Source of the DNA: an uncultured Myxococcales bacterium
GTDB taxonomy: Bacteria > Myxococcota_A > Polyangia > Polyangiales > Polyangiaceae
Direction: 5' to 3'
DNA: 64,000 nt
Assembly: GCA_937949945.1 (NCBI GenBank)
Contig: CALFEQ010000138.1
Coordinates: 27,383 to 91,382, forward strand
The position numbers and the translations under genes are program-made. Shown here piece by piece: positions 44,597 to 53,911 of this stretch. How positions within the stretch are numbered: the stretch's first letter is position 1; each line of letters opens with the position of its first letter. The notes below the pieces were generated by a model. That model was not told the origin of the DNA. It ran no database searches and saw only the letters and a program-made list of their open reading frames with translations.

Positions 44597-45715
44597 GTGA
44601 AGTTCCGGCACATCGCGCCGACCGTCATCATCGGCACGGCCAGCATCATCATCGTCGCGATCACGGCGATCGCCCAGATCCTGACGGCGCGGCTCGTCTC
44701 GACGGCGCACGAGGGCGACTACGACCTCATGCGACGCGCGTTCACGAGCACGCTCAAGGCGATGGAAGACGAGGCGGCATCCGACGCCGAGATCGTCGCG
44801 AGCATCCCGTCGGTGAGAGCGGCCCTCGCCAAGCGTGATCGCGCGGCCCTCCAGGCCGAGACCCTCGGGATGTTCAAGAACATCGAGGCGAAGTACGCCA
44901 TCGATCAGGCCCAGTTCCACATCCCGCCGGGCATCTCGTTCCTGCGGCTCCACGACCCGGGGAAGTTCGGGGACGACCTGACGTCCTACCGCCCGATGCT
45001 CGCCGAGGCGATCCACGAGAAGGGGCTTCGGAAAGGTGTGGCGATCACGCGAGGCGGGCCGGCGATCTTCGGCATCGTGCCCATCCTCGACGACAAGGGC
45101 GAGCTCATCGGCAGCTTCGAGATGGGCCTCGAGTTCGGTCCCGTCCTCGACGACATCAAGACGGCCTACGGCCTCGAAGGCGCGGTCTTCTTCGAGGAGA
45201 AGGTGCTGCGCGAGATCGCGACCGACATCGAGCCGGACATCGTCACGCCGAAGAACCGCGTCGGGAAGTACATCCGCTACCACGCGACCCACCCCGAGGT
45301 GATGAGCACCGTCGTCACGGACAAGGACGTCGAGATCACGCAGCCGAAGCGCTTCGAGCGCATGGTCTCCGGCGTCCCGTACGGCGTGCAGCTCATGCCG
45401 CTCTACAACTACGCGAACAAGCAGATCGGCGTGGTGGCGATCGCGATGAGCTTCCAGGAGGACAAGACGCTCGCTCGGCGCGCCATCATCTGGCAGGTGC
45501 TCGCCGGGGTCTTCGGCGTCGTGATCATGGCGGGCGCCGTCCTCGTCACGATCCGCGGCTTCCTCCTCGCCCCGCTCGCGGGCATCAACGAGCGGATGCG
45601 CGCGCTCGCCGCGGGCGACACCTCGAGGCCGGCAGAGCCTCTCGACGACTACTGCGACGAGCTGAGGATGCTCGCGACCAGCTACGAGCAGCTCCGCACG
45701 CGTAACCAGCCATGA
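44597..45715 (+). CDS. Cache-domain membrane sensor with HAMP, no output domain
   Basis: A 372-residue protein from GTG 44597. TM1 is ~8-28 and TM2 ~296-322. Between them is an extracytoplasmic Cache sensor with the Cache_3/Cache_2-type motif FLRLHDPGKFGDDLTSYRPM and a ligand-pocket segment (GIVPILDDKGELIGSFEMGL). A HAMP-like helix pair (LAPLAGINERMRALAAGDTS) closes it. No kinase, cyclase or MCP signalling domain follows. Its stop overlaps the start of the ligand-gated channel gene (ATGA), so the two are translationally coupled, and the natural output is the channel. Confidence 0.88.
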   Translation: MKFRHIAPTVIIGTASIIIVAITAIAQILTARLVSTAHEGDYDLMRRAFTSTLKAMEDEAASDAEIVASIPSVRAALAKRDRAALQAETLGMFKNIEAKYAIDQAQFHIPPGISFLRLHDPGKFGDDLTSYRPMLAEAIHEKGLRKGVAITRGGPAIFGIVPILDDKGELIGSFEMGLEFGPVLDDIKTAYGLEGAVFFEEKVLREIATDIEPDIVTPKNRVGKYIRYHATHPEVMSTVVTDKDVEITQPKRFERMVSGVPYGVQLMPLYNYANKQIGVVAIAMSFQEDKTLARRAIIWQVLAGVFGVVIMAGAVLVTIRGFLLAPLAGINERMRALAAGDTSRPAEPLDDYCDELRMLATSYEQLRTRNQP

Positions 45716-47001
45716 AGCGAAGGCGCTCCCCGTCACGCATCCTCTGGCTGATCGTCCTCGCGACGATCTTCGCGGTCGCGCTCGTGCTGTTCCCGGTCCG
45801 GATGAAGAGCTCGGGCACGACGGCGACCGCGCACGCGGCGGCGGCTCCGGGTCCGGCAGCAGGCAAGGCGGCAGCGAACAAGGGCGCGCAGGGCGACGCC
45901 GGCGCGGAGCCCGAACAGGCCGCGACCGCCGACGCGGCCGTCCCGGAGACCGCGACGCCTTCCGCCGCCGCGCCGGCCGTGCCTGCCGCCACGGATCTCC
46001 GATCGATCCCGCTCGGCAAGGGCCTCCCCGTCCTCGTGAACATCGCGGTGTTCTTCCTCGAAGTCGGCTCCTTCGACGACACGAAGGGCGAGTTCGAGTG
46101 CACGGTGGACGTGCGCCTACAGTGGACGGATCCGCGTCTCGCCTACGACGGAAAGGGAACGCTGCGCGGGCACCGCGAGTTCATCGGCAAGGAAGCCGAA
46201 GAGCAGCTCGAGAAGATCTGGGCGCCGAACATCGACGTGAAGAACCGGATCGAGACGGGCGGCTACGTCGGCCGGCGCCTGCGCATCTTCCCCGACGGCC
46301 GCGTGGAGTCGATCACGCGCACGACGGGGAAGTACAAGACGACGGTCAACCCCGAGACCTACCCCTTCGATCGGCAGCGCCTGCCGATCGAGCTCATCGT
46401 CCGCGAGGAGACCGCCGACGACGTCCTCCTCCGCTTCGAGAAGGAAGACGTCGAGTGGAGCCGCTTCGGTGCGGACGTGAAGCTCGACGGTTGGGAGCCT
46501 CGCCTCGTCGATCTGAGCGCGGGTCAGGTCCCCGGCTGGAACGGCGACCGGTACTCGACCGCGACGGCGACGCTGTTCGTCGATCGCGTCGCCTCCACGA
46601 GCCTCGCGCCGGTCTTCATCCCGCTCCTCGCGTCGCTCCTCATCCCGTTGCTCGCGCTCTGGATGAACAGCACGACGGAGGAGGGCTTCAAGGTCGACGC
46701 CTTCGAGCTCGCGAACATGAGCATCGGAGGACTCTTCTCCGTCATCGCGCTCAGCTTCGCGATCTACTCGTCGAACCCGATCATCGCGACCGGCGACAAC
46801 ACCGTCACGCGCCTCTTCGCCCTCAATTACGCCGCGCTCGCGGTGGCGCTCACGATCGTCGTCGTCTTCTTCCGCTACCAACTGCCGCGGCGCTGGTTCG
46901 GCATCCACGTCCAGACCGAGGCGTTCAAGTTCCTTGCGTGGGCCACCCCGCTGTTGTCGCTCGCGACGAGCATCGCGTTCTTGCTCGTCGCAGCGGCTTG
47001 A
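45712..47001 (+). CDS. Pentameric ligand-gated ion channel homologue (pLGIC)
   Basis: A 429-residue protein. An N-terminal hydrophobic segment (~8-27) and a ~65-residue Ala/Pro-rich linker precede the ligand-binding domain (~100-293). That holds VFFLEVGSFDDTKGEFECTV, LQWTDPRLAYD, WAPNIDVKN and the Pro-loop region TYPFDRQRLPIEL, where the Cys-loop cysteines are absent as in other bacterial members. M1 (~298-318), pore-lining M2 (~328-350), M3 (~365-388) and M4 (~405-428) follow. It therefore looks complete. The upstream Cache gene and the ATGA overlap point to joint expression. Confidence 0.9.
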   Translation: MKRRRSPSRILWLIVLATIFAVALVLFPVRMKSSGTTATAHAAAAPGPAAGKAAANKGAQGDAGAEPEQAATADAAVPETATPSAAAPAVPAATDLRSIPLGKGLPVLVNIAVFFLEVGSFDDTKGEFECTVDVRLQWTDPRLAYDGKGTLRGHREFIGKEAEEQLEKIWAPNIDVKNRIETGGYVGRRLRIFPDGRVESITRTTGKYKTTVNPETYPFDRQRLPIELIVREETADDVLLRFEKEDVEWSRFGADVKLDGWEPRLVDLSAGQVPGWNGDRYSTATATLFVDRVASTSLAPVFIPLLASLLIPLLALWMNSTTEEGFKVDAFELANMSIGGLFSVIALSFAIYSSNPIIATGDNTVTRLFALNYAALAVALTIVVVFFRYQLPRRWFGIHVQTEAFKFLAWATPLLSLATSIAFLLVAAA

Positions 47002-47290
47002 GCCCCACGGCATGCACCGTCCTGCCCCAATGCCGGGCTGCGTGTTGCGATCCTGATCGCGCGAGCTTTCACCCATGCACGGCCGTAGCCGTGCCGACCG
47101 CCGGATTTCGCGAGGTTGCGCGAGACCGAGGCATGGCACGGGACGCGCATCTACGGAGGTCGCGCCGCGGTGAGGCTTCTCCCCCCCGAGCCCGCCGCGA
47201 CGTTTTCTTTTGTTCTCGTCGAAAAAGAGCGCGAGCGTGCGAGCTCTGCGTGCGGCCGCGCCTCTCGTGACGGCGTCGAGGCGCGCGAGC
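47002..47290. other. Convergent gap, no gene seen
   Basis: A 289-bp region between the channel and glycosyltransferase genes. It contains one small perfect hairpin (GCACGGC-cgta-GCCGTGC at 47077-47094) that could end the channel transcript, and an AT-richer stretch near 47200-47225. No coding frame looks real here. Confidence 0.5.
47077..47094 (+). terminator. Hairpin 76 bp after the channel gene
   Basis: GCACGGC, a 4-nt loop (CGTA), and GCCGTGC: a perfect 7-bp stem without a T-tract. It is a possible transcript end for the Cache/channel operon. Confidence 0.35.
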
Positions 47291-48538
47291 CTACGCACGC
47301 GGATGGGTCACGCTCCGCTCGATGCAGGCGACCGCCGCAGCCACCCCGTCTTCCCGGCGGATCTCTGCGCCAAGCTCCTCGGCGCGTGCTCGCATCTGCG
47401 ACGTCGATGCGGCCTCGATCGCGGCGGCGAGCGCGTCCGCGGAGAGCCGCTTGCGGTCGAGCGCCTTCCCGACCCCCAGCGCCTCGACGCGTCTCGCCCA
47501 GAACGGCTGATCGCCGAAGAACGGACAGACGATCGTCGGCACGCCCGCGCGGAGCGACGCCGCCGTCGTCCCCGCTCCGCCGTGAAGAATCGTCGCGCTG
47601 ACGCTTCGGAACAGTCGGTCGTGCGGGACGCTCCCGCTGACGACGTGGACGTGTGGCGGGACGTCGTCGAGGGCGAGCGCTCCAGCCCCGGTCGAGAGGA
47701 CGCCACGGTTGCCGGTCTTCGCGAGCGCCGCGACCACGTCGGTGGCGAGCTTCTTCGGATCGATGCCGGGCATGCTGCCGAACCCGACGTAGATGGGGCG
47801 CGCTCCGGCGGCGAGGAACGCGGCGAGCTCGTCGGGCGGCTGCCACGCCTCCTCGTCGAGGAACCAGTATCCGGTGACGACGACGTCGTCTCCCCAGTCC
47901 GGCGGGACGGGCACCACGCGCGGGCTGTACGCGTAGAGCGTCGCAACGGGAGAGACGCGGACGCTCGGCCGCGCGCGAAGCCCGAGGGAGCTCTCCCTCC
48001 ACTCGCGCAGCACGCCTCCGAAGAGGAGCTCCCCTCCCCTCGCCGCGAGCGCGTGGCTGGCCTTGTTGAAGGGACCGAGCGAGGCGAACGGGACGAGGGG
48101 GCTCGGGAACGCGGACGTCGGCGTGAAGCCAGGCAGCGGCGAGGCGAGGATCCTCGGGAGCGACAGGCGCTCCGCGATGTGCGGAGCCGCGAGCGACTTG
48201 GGGTGATGCAGCACGAGGTCCGGCTCGAAGGCCCTCACGGCCGCCCACTCCTCGTCGAGCAGCCGGCGCATCAGCGGACGGACGTGCCCGAGGAGCTTCA
48301 GCCCCGCGCTGAAGGTCGCGCCTCCGGCGACGGCAGCCTTGCCCTCGGGCGTGTCGAGCATGTCCAAGAACTCGCCCGGCAGTGGCGCGCAGCGGACCCC
48401 TCGAGACTCCACGAGGCTCGCGAGCTGCGCGGGTGCCGCGAGCTGCACCTCGTGACCGCGGCGCAGGAGCCCGAGCGCGAGGGCGATGAATGGCTGGACG
48501 TCTCCGCGCGTGCCGAGCGTCTGGATCGAGATCCGCAC
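47291..48538 (-). CDS. Glycosyltransferase, UDP-glucuronosyl/sterol glucosyltransferase type (GT1)
   Basis: A 415-residue GT-B enzyme. The N-terminal domain starts RISIQTLGTRGDVQPFIALA. The C-terminal nucleotide-sugar part has VYVGFGSMPG, VSGSVPHDRLF and LHGGAGTTAASLRAGVP followed by PFFGDQPFWA, the hallmark of GT1 enzymes acting on lipids or small molecules (macrolide or sterol type). No accompanying biosynthetic genes are nearby. The substrate is unknown. Confidence 0.93.
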   Translation of the reverse strand: MRISIQTLGTRGDVQPFIALALGLLRRGHEVQLAAPAQLASLVESRGVRCAPLPGEFLDMLDTPEGKAAVAGGATFSAGLKLLGHVRPLMRRLLDEEWAAVRAFEPDLVLHHPKSLAAPHIAERLSLPRILASPLPGFTPTSAFPSPLVPFASLGPFNKASHALAARGGELLFGGVLREWRESSLGLRARPSVRVSPVATLYAYSPRVVPVPPDWGDDVVVTGYWFLDEEAWQPPDELAAFLAAGARPIYVGFGSMPGIDPKKLATDVVAALAKTGNRGVLSTGAGALALDDVPPHVHVVSGSVPHDRLFRSVSATILHGGAGTTAASLRAGVPTIVCPFFGDQPFWARRVEALGVGKALDRKRLSADALAAAIEAASTSQMRARAEELGAEIRREDGVAAAVACIERSVTHPRA

Positions 48539-48619
48539 CCCACCGACACGAGAGCACGTCGCTGCGTGTCGGAAAGACCTTCGTGCGACGAGATCTCGTC
48601 GTCGCTCGAGCGCGACGGC

Positions 48620-49177
48620 TCAGCCGCGCGGACGGCGGTGGATCACCTCCGGGCTCGGCGCGCTCTTGCGGCGAGCGCCGGGCGGCATTTCGACCTTCAG
48701 CCCGCGCCGTCGCGCCTCGCGAAGCAGCGCGCTGATGCGCGTGTGCGGCGCGCCTTCGCGATCGGCGAGCGACTCGAGCAGCGCCTCGTCGGTGAGGTCG
48801 TAAGGCCACCCGGTCGGTGGCGGGAACGACTCGACGTTGCCGGGGAAGACGCCGCCGCGCCGATCGGCGCCGGCCGCGGAGAGCCGCTCGTGCATCCACG
48901 CGAGCGCGGCCTCGCGCTCGCCGGGCTCGACGTCGAGCGACGTGAGGATCGACGTCAGGATCTGCACGTGCAGCGGCTCGAAATGCGTCGCTCGGACGAC
49001 GACGTCGTCGGGCGTGACGGTGGCGCGGACGAAGCAGTCCTCCGGATCGTCGGCGCCGAGACCGATCTCCACGCGCCGATCGTCGAAGAACGCACGCAGG
49101 TGAATCGGCGCGTTCGGATCCTTGATGTGGAGGTGCGGGCGCTCGGCGTAGTCGAGGTTGACGATCTTCCAGGGCAT
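48620..49177 (-). CDS. Hypothetical protein, cytosolic
   Basis: A 185-residue protein from ATG 49177. It begins PWKIVNLDYAERPHLHIKDP and has an acidic, Arg-rich body with no signal or membrane segment. The tail is strongly basic. Not recognised. Its 5' end lies 53 bp after the glucosaminidase stop. Confidence 0.6.
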   Translation of the reverse strand: MPWKIVNLDYAERPHLHIKDPNAPIHLRAFFDDRRVEIGLGADDPEDCFVRATVTPDDVVVRATHFEPLHVQILTSILTSLDVEPGEREAALAWMHERLSAAGADRRGGVFPGNVESFPPPTGWPYDLTDEALLESLADREGAPHTRISALLREARRRGLKVEMPPGARRKSAPSPEVIHRRPRG

Positions 49178-49230
49178 CGCGCCCGCACGATATTCGGCCT
49201 CTTTGCCGCGGGCCAGAGCGGCGTCGTGCT

Positions 49231-50262
49231 TCAGTTGAGGACGTTCACGCGCCGCACGCCCGTCGCCGCCTTCGTCTCGCCCACGTAGGCCTCGACCACG
49301 AGCTGGTACGAGCCGTTCGGTACCCAACCCGCCGTCGCCCATCCGATCTCGAAAGGCGGCGTGGAGTCCGTCGCGATGAGGTAGCGATGGCCGGCGGAGG
49401 TGACCGAGTAGAAGAGCACCTTCGTAACGGGCTCCGTGCCGCCGCCCGTCGTCACGACGATGGGGACGGTACCGGAGACCGTCTGGTTCTCCGCCGGCTG
49501 ATCGATCGCCACCCACGTCCCCGTCGACGACGGCGGCTGCGGCTCGGAGCCCCCGCCGACGTCCGGGGACGGTGATGCGGAGGCGTTCTCGGAGAGCGCG
49601 TAGAGCCGATGACGCGCGATGGCTCCCGTGATCTTCGCGATGTACTGCTCGTGATACGGGTTGTATCCCGCGTAGGTGATTCCCTCGACCCAGCGGTTCA
49701 CCGCCGTGACGACGTCGACGCCCGCTCTGCGATCCGCCTGATAGCGCTGTGTCGTGGGCGCATACAGTGACGACGTTGCGAGGCGATTCGCGACCCAGCT
49801 CACGCTGTCTTCGAGGCTCGCGAAGACGACGTACACGTTCCCGACGTCCCAGGCCGGCTGACACTCGAGCGTGTACGAGCCCCGGCTGCCGGCGCCGCCC
49901 GCGGGCATCTTGTAACCGAAGTAGTTCTGCGCGTAGAGCGCGGTCCTCGTGAAGCCGTAGCCGCTCTCGACGGCGGCCATCGCCGCGATCGCCGCCGCCG
50001 GAACGCCGACCTCGGCCTCGGCCCGCTGCGCCGCCCGCCCGACCCGAGCGACAAAGCTCTGTTGCTCCGCGGCCGTCGGGTGGCCGGGCTGCGGGTCGTA
50101 GCAGCCCCAAGACGGATCGTTCGGGGACACGCCCTGCGACCCGGTCGCGACCTCCTCGGTCACCTCGGTCGCACAAGCTTGCAGGATGCACACGGTGACC
50201 GCGGCGCAGGCACGCACGAGCGCCGCCGGACGCGTCGACCTCCGAGCCGTCGCGATCACCAT
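49231..50262 (-). CDS. Glucosaminidase-family lipoprotein with Ig-like domain
   Basis: A 343-residue protein from ATG 50262. The signal (VRACAAVTVCILQAC) has a lipobox. The middle (~70-225) resembles GH73-like N-acetylglucosaminidases: AAMAAVESGYGFTRTALYAQ, with the Glu in VESGYG as candidate catalytic residue, NYFGYKMPAG, and RWVEGITYAGYNPYHEQYI. A Ser/Pro linker and an Ig-like C-terminal domain follow (WVAIDQPAENQTVSGTVPI, then GSYQLVVEAYV). A peptidoglycan-degrading role, perhaps in predation or cell-wall turnover, is inferred. Confidence 0.82.
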   Translation of the reverse strand: MVIATARRSTRPAALVRACAAVTVCILQACATEVTEEVATGSQGVSPNDPSWGCYDPQPGHPTAAEQQSFVARVGRAAQRAEAEVGVPAAAIAAMAAVESGYGFTRTALYAQNYFGYKMPAGGAGSRGSYTLECQPAWDVGNVYVVFASLEDSVSWVANRLATSSLYAPTTQRYQADRRAGVDVVTAVNRWVEGITYAGYNPYHEQYIAKITGAIARHRLYALSENASASPSPDVGGGSEPQPPSSTGTWVAIDQPAENQTVSGTVPIVVTTGGGTEPVTKVLFYSVTSAGHRYLIATDSTPPFEIGWATAGWVPNGSYQLVVEAYVGETKAATGVRRVNVLN

Positions 50263-50699
50263 CCCATCGCGAAGAGAGCGAGCGCCATGCCATTGTCGTC
50301 GTCGAGGCCGACCCGTCGAAGACGCATGTTTTTCGCAGCAGGCGAGACGACGGCGCCCTTCGTCCGGCGACACCTGGGGGAACGGCGATCCGACCCGCGC
50401 TCGAGCGCGTCGGAGTCGCCGCACATGTGTGACGTTGGTGCCTGAAGCTCTCCGACCTCGGACGGACGTCGATGCGGTCGACGTCGTAGTCGATCGGACC
50501 TCACCTCGCCGGTGCAGCGTGGCCGAATCTTTTCGACGAGACGATCGCCGAACGACCAACCACGGTGGATCGTTCCCATCATCGCGTCGCGCCGATGCGA
50601 TTGCGCAGTTCGTGAAGATGCATGCACCGTCGGGAAGACCGACGCTCGAAGCACGAGAGCGTCGATCGCTCGACCGGCCCTTGCGTTAGCCTGGAGCCG
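50263..50699. other. Divergent gap, no gene seen
   Basis: 437 bp between the starts of the glucosaminidase and beta-propeller genes. Open frames here lack a ribosome site or a recognisable domain. It presumably holds both promoters; no clear -35/-10 or operator was seen. Confidence 0.45.
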
Positions 50700-51791
50700 A
50701 TGCCGTCCTCGCGTTCGCGCTTCTACGCGATCGGCGCCGTCGCGGTCGCGCTCGTCGCAGGCGTCGTCTTCCTCTCCCTTCGTCGCGAGCCCACGAAGCC
50801 GGGCTCGACGACGAGCGCCGAAGAAACGCCGTCCACGGAGGTCGCGAGCGCCGTGGCGACGAGCGCGAGCGTGGCGTCGACGATGCCCGTTCGCGTGGGT
50901 GACGCGGGCGCCGTGCGCCCCTCCAAAGGCCACGTGGTTCGGACGCTCGCGTGGGGCGGAGGCGAAGGGAAAATCGGGCTTCCGGGCGAGGAGGAAGGCG
51001 AAGGAGAGACGCCGCTCCAGCTCACCACCGACGAGAAGGGCAACCTTCTCCTGCTCGACGGCGAGAACGACCGCATCGTGCGCCTCGGGCTCGACGGCAA
51101 GCCGCTCGGCGAGATCGCCGTCCCGATCAAGGAGCCGCGCGACCTGGCCGTGACCAAGGACGGCCGCGTGTTCCTCCTCGAGGCCCGCGGCGACGACACC
51201 GGCGTCACGATCGTCGGCCCGGACGGGAAAATCCGAGGGAGAATCACCGTCCCCGAGTACGTCGCGAAGACCTCGCGCAGCGTGGTCGTCTCTGGGAACG
51301 ACGTCTTCGTCGAGTCGTACCGCGGCGAGCTCACGCGCGTCGCGGACATCACCGGAGCCCCGGATCCGGCGCCGAAATCGGTGCCCGGACAGCCGACGCG
51401 CGACGGCACCGGCTACCTCAACGCGCGCCTCGTCGAGGACGACTCGGGCACGATCCACGTCTGGGTCGTCGACCGCGAATCCCAGGCCGAGCGCTTCAGT
51501 CGCCACCTCCGGCCGCACGTCCTCGCCGAAGGCATCTTCCTCGTCGACACGGACCTCGCCGGCACCATCTACATCGGCATCACGGGGTTCGCGGCGCCGG
51601 GCGACGAGAAGGTCGTAGCGGAGCTGCTCTGCCTGGATCCCGCGAGCGGCGCGATCATGGGCGCGGTCGATCTCCCCCTGGATCTCGGTGCGGAGGCGAT
51701 CCTCGACGCGAGAGCGCTCGACGGCGGGGGCGTCGTGTACTCGGTCTTCACGCGAGCGGGCGTGCGCATCGAGCAGCACGACTGCCGTTGA
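50700..51791 (+). CDS. Membrane-anchored NHL/beta-propeller-like protein
   Basis: A 363-residue protein from ATG 50700 with GGAG five bases upstream. One N-terminal helix (FYAIGAVAVALVAGVVFLSL), then an Ala/Thr-rich linker. The ~280-residue body repeats strand patterns such as LTTDEKGNLLLLDGENDRIV and LAVTKDGRVFLLEARGDDTG, typical of NHL/SGL beta-propellers. No catalytic residues were recognised. A lone gene. Confidence 0.78.
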   Translation: MPSSRSRFYAIGAVAVALVAGVVFLSLRREPTKPGSTTSAEETPSTEVASAVATSASVASTMPVRVGDAGAVRPSKGHVVRTLAWGGGEGKIGLPGEEEGEGETPLQLTTDEKGNLLLLDGENDRIVRLGLDGKPLGEIAVPIKEPRDLAVTKDGRVFLLEARGDDTGVTIVGPDGKIRGRITVPEYVAKTSRSVVVSGNDVFVESYRGELTRVADITGAPDPAPKSVPGQPTRDGTGYLNARLVEDDSGTIHVWVVDRESQAERFSRHLRPHVLAEGIFLVDTDLAGTIYIGITGFAAPGDEKVVAELLCLDPASGAIMGAVDLPLDLGAEAILDARALDGGGVVYSVFTRAGVRIEQHDCR

Positions 51792-51914
51792 TCGCCGTCG
51801 CGATCGTGTAGGAGCGCCTACGACAAAACGCTGCAAAATCTGGAAAGTTTCTCTCGAACGGAGCGGCCCGCGATTTGCGAAGGAAAGCGATCGGGTTGGC
51901 GCGGAGGTTCCCCG

Positions 51915-52661
51915 ATGCGCAAGTCGTTCGCTCACAGTTTCCTCGCCCTCGCAATGACGTGCTGCGGTCTGTTCGCCTCGGGTTGCGGCGTCGTGACGGG
52001 AGACGAAGACGACGAGATCGTCGGTGCCGACGAGCGCGTCTCGCGCTCGGAGGCGCTCACCAAGAACGTGCCCGTCGGCTCGAAGCTCCGGACGACGACG
52101 GGCCTGAACCTGCGTTCGGGCGCGAGCACGAGCAACAAGATCCTGCTCACGATGCCCGCGGGCTCGCTCGTGACCGTGAGGCAGTCGGCGCCCAAGAACG
52201 GGTTTTACGCCGTCAGGTACGGCAACACGGACGGCTGGGCGCATGGGAACTACCTCGTCGAGGTCAGCAGCGGCAGCGGCGCCACCGGCACGGCGAGCAA
52301 CAAGGCGGTGAAGATCCAGGGCCCGAAGGTCCGCGCGCACGTGCAGGCGTTCGCGAACGCGGCGTGCTCCCAGATCGGCTGCCCCTACGAGATCGGAACG
52401 CGCAACGGGCACGACCCGACGGCGGACCGCGCGATCGACATGATGATGGCGAAGTACGGGACCAAGCCGAAGGACGGCGGCGCGCACGGGACGAAGATCG
52501 CGAACTTCGCGCTCAAGAACGACGCCAAGTACAAGGTCATGTACGTAATCTGGCAGCAGAAGATCAATTCCAACGACGGCCGCGGCTGGCGTCTCATGGC
52601 GGATCGCGGGAGCATCACGCAGAACCACTACGACCACGTGCACGTGAGCTTCGATCCGTGA
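51915..52661 (+). CDS. Lipoprotein with SH3b domain and peptidase-M15-like domain
   Basis: A 248-residue protein with ribosome site GGAGG. The signal (MRKSFAHSFLALAMTCCGLF then ASGC) is lipoprotein type. An SH3b domain (TGLNLRSGASTSNKILLTMP, then GFYAVRYGNTDGWAHGNYL) is followed by a C-terminal domain with DPTADRAIDMM, KVMYVIWQQ, and NHYDHVHVSF. The His-x-His in the last motif and the Asp in DRAID resemble the ARB_07466/M15-like metallopeptidase set, so cell-wall binding or cleavage is likely. The active-site assignment is tentative. Confidence 0.82.
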   Translation: MRKSFAHSFLALAMTCCGLFASGCGVVTGDEDDEIVGADERVSRSEALTKNVPVGSKLRTTTGLNLRSGASTSNKILLTMPAGSLVTVRQSAPKNGFYAVRYGNTDGWAHGNYLVEVSSGSGATGTASNKAVKIQGPKVRAHVQAFANAACSQIGCPYEIGTRNGHDPTADRAIDMMMAKYGTKPKDGGAHGTKIANFALKNDAKYKVMYVIWQQKINSNDGRGWRLMADRGSITQNHYDHVHVSFDP

Positions 52662-52891
52662 TCAGCTCGTCCGTATGAGCCGCACGCCTGCGCTGTGCGA
52701 GGCGTGATCGAGCGATAGCGGCACGTCTGCACCAACGTCTGCACCGAGGCGCGGGCTTCGCGACGGACCACCAAGGCCGAGGCCGCGCGCTCTCGCTCGA
52801 CACGCCCGCGAGGAAGCGGGCCGATGCGCGCTCGAAGAGCTTTCTGTGGCCTCCGCGATGCACGGCGACGCGGCTCGACGGAGGTACGGAA

Positions 52892-53638
52892 ATGCTCAGC
52901 CCGAAGAAGGTATCGCTCACGGTCGTCACTCTCGGCGCTGGGCTCGTGCTCGGCGGAGGATGCGTAACTTCCTCGCCGGACGAGCACCTGAGCACGCGAG
53001 CCGAGGAGCAATCCCTGGAGTCTCCGTGGCGAGGCAACGTCATCGACGAGGCCGAGAAGGCCGGCGAAGAGGCAGCCCAGGAGACGAAGCAGACCGGTGA
53101 GGAGGCCGCGAAGAAGGCCGAGGAGGCCAAGGAGGAGGCGGCCGAAGAGGCGAAGGAGCGCGAGGAGAAGGCCAAGGAGGCCGAGGAGGAAGCCGCCGAA
53201 GAGGCGAAGGAGCGCGACGAGAAGGCCAGAGAGGAAGCCGAAGAGGCCGAGGAGGAAGCCGCCGAAGAGGCGAAGGAGCGCGAGGAGAAAGCCAAGGAGG
53301 AGGCCGAGGAGGCCAAGGAGAAAGCCGCCGAGGAGGCGGAAGAGCGCGCCAAGGAGGAAGCGGACAAGATCGATCAGGAGCTCCGCAGGGACGATCCCCT
53401 CGACCGCCGCTTGGATCGGCGTCGCGACCACCGCCGCGATCGCGATCACCGCTGGGGCCGCGACCGCGACCGCGCGCGCCGTGCGCGCATCTGCAACGTC
53501 CGCGACGACTTCCACTGCGAGCGCGGCCACCGCGGATGGCGATGGGCATGGGTCGCGGATCGTCACGGGCCTGGCCATCACGACCGCCGCGACGGCGCGC
53601 GGTGCTGCGTGCGCGTGAGGGATCACCGGCGGTTCTAG
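52892..53638 (+). CDS. Lipoprotein with long EAK-rich coiled coil
   Basis: A 248-residue protein. The signal (MLSPKKVSLTVVTLGAGLVL then GGGC) has a lipobox. Residues ~50-150 are almost entirely Glu, Ala and Lys in repeating blocks (EEAKEREEKAKE, AEEAEEEAAEE), predicting a rigid single helix or coiled coil. The C-terminus is rich in Arg, Asp and His (RRDHRRDRDHRWGRD, DRHGPGHHDRRDG) with four cysteines. The helix could span the periplasm like a stalk; this is inference. Confidence 0.75.
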   Translation: MLSPKKVSLTVVTLGAGLVLGGGCVTSSPDEHLSTRAEEQSLESPWRGNVIDEAEKAGEEAAQETKQTGEEAAKKAEEAKEEAAEEAKEREEKAKEAEEEAAEEAKERDEKAREEAEEAEEEAAEEAKEREEKAKEEAEEAKEKAAEEAEERAKEEADKIDQELRRDDPLDRRLDRRRDHRRDRDHRWGRDRDRARRARICNVRDDFHCERGHRGWRWAWVADRHGPGHHDRRDGARCCVRVRDHRRF

Positions 53639-53755
53639 GCGTCGGTTCCAGCGGACCGCCCGATTACCGACAGCTCGTGCACTTGCGCCAGCAGCAGTGC
53701 GTCGGGTGCATCTCGGCTCGTCGCCACGACGAGCGGCTGGCACGCCGCTTTATGG

Positions 53756-53782
53756 CTCGACACATTTCAGAGGTGTGTCGAG
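53756..53782. terminator. Stem-loop in convergent gap
   Basis: CTCGACACA (53756-53764) and TGTGTCGAG (53774-53782) are perfectly complementary around a 9-nt loop, between the coiled-coil lipoprotein (plus) and the small lipoprotein (minus). No T-tract. A possible transcript end. Confidence 0.45.
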
Positions 53783-53911
53783 AGCGAGCGTCGCGCCAGT
53801 CGCTCGGGCTGGCCGTCGCGAACGGTGGCATCCATCTCTCGGCGTCGGTCCTCTCGAGGGGTCACGTGACGCCGGAAAACCACCGCGATCTGCTCGACGG
53901 TGCGAGGAACT

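Noticed and set aside
50263..50699. Small gene in the gap
   Set aside because: Candidate frames lack ribosome sites, recognisable domains or signal peptides.
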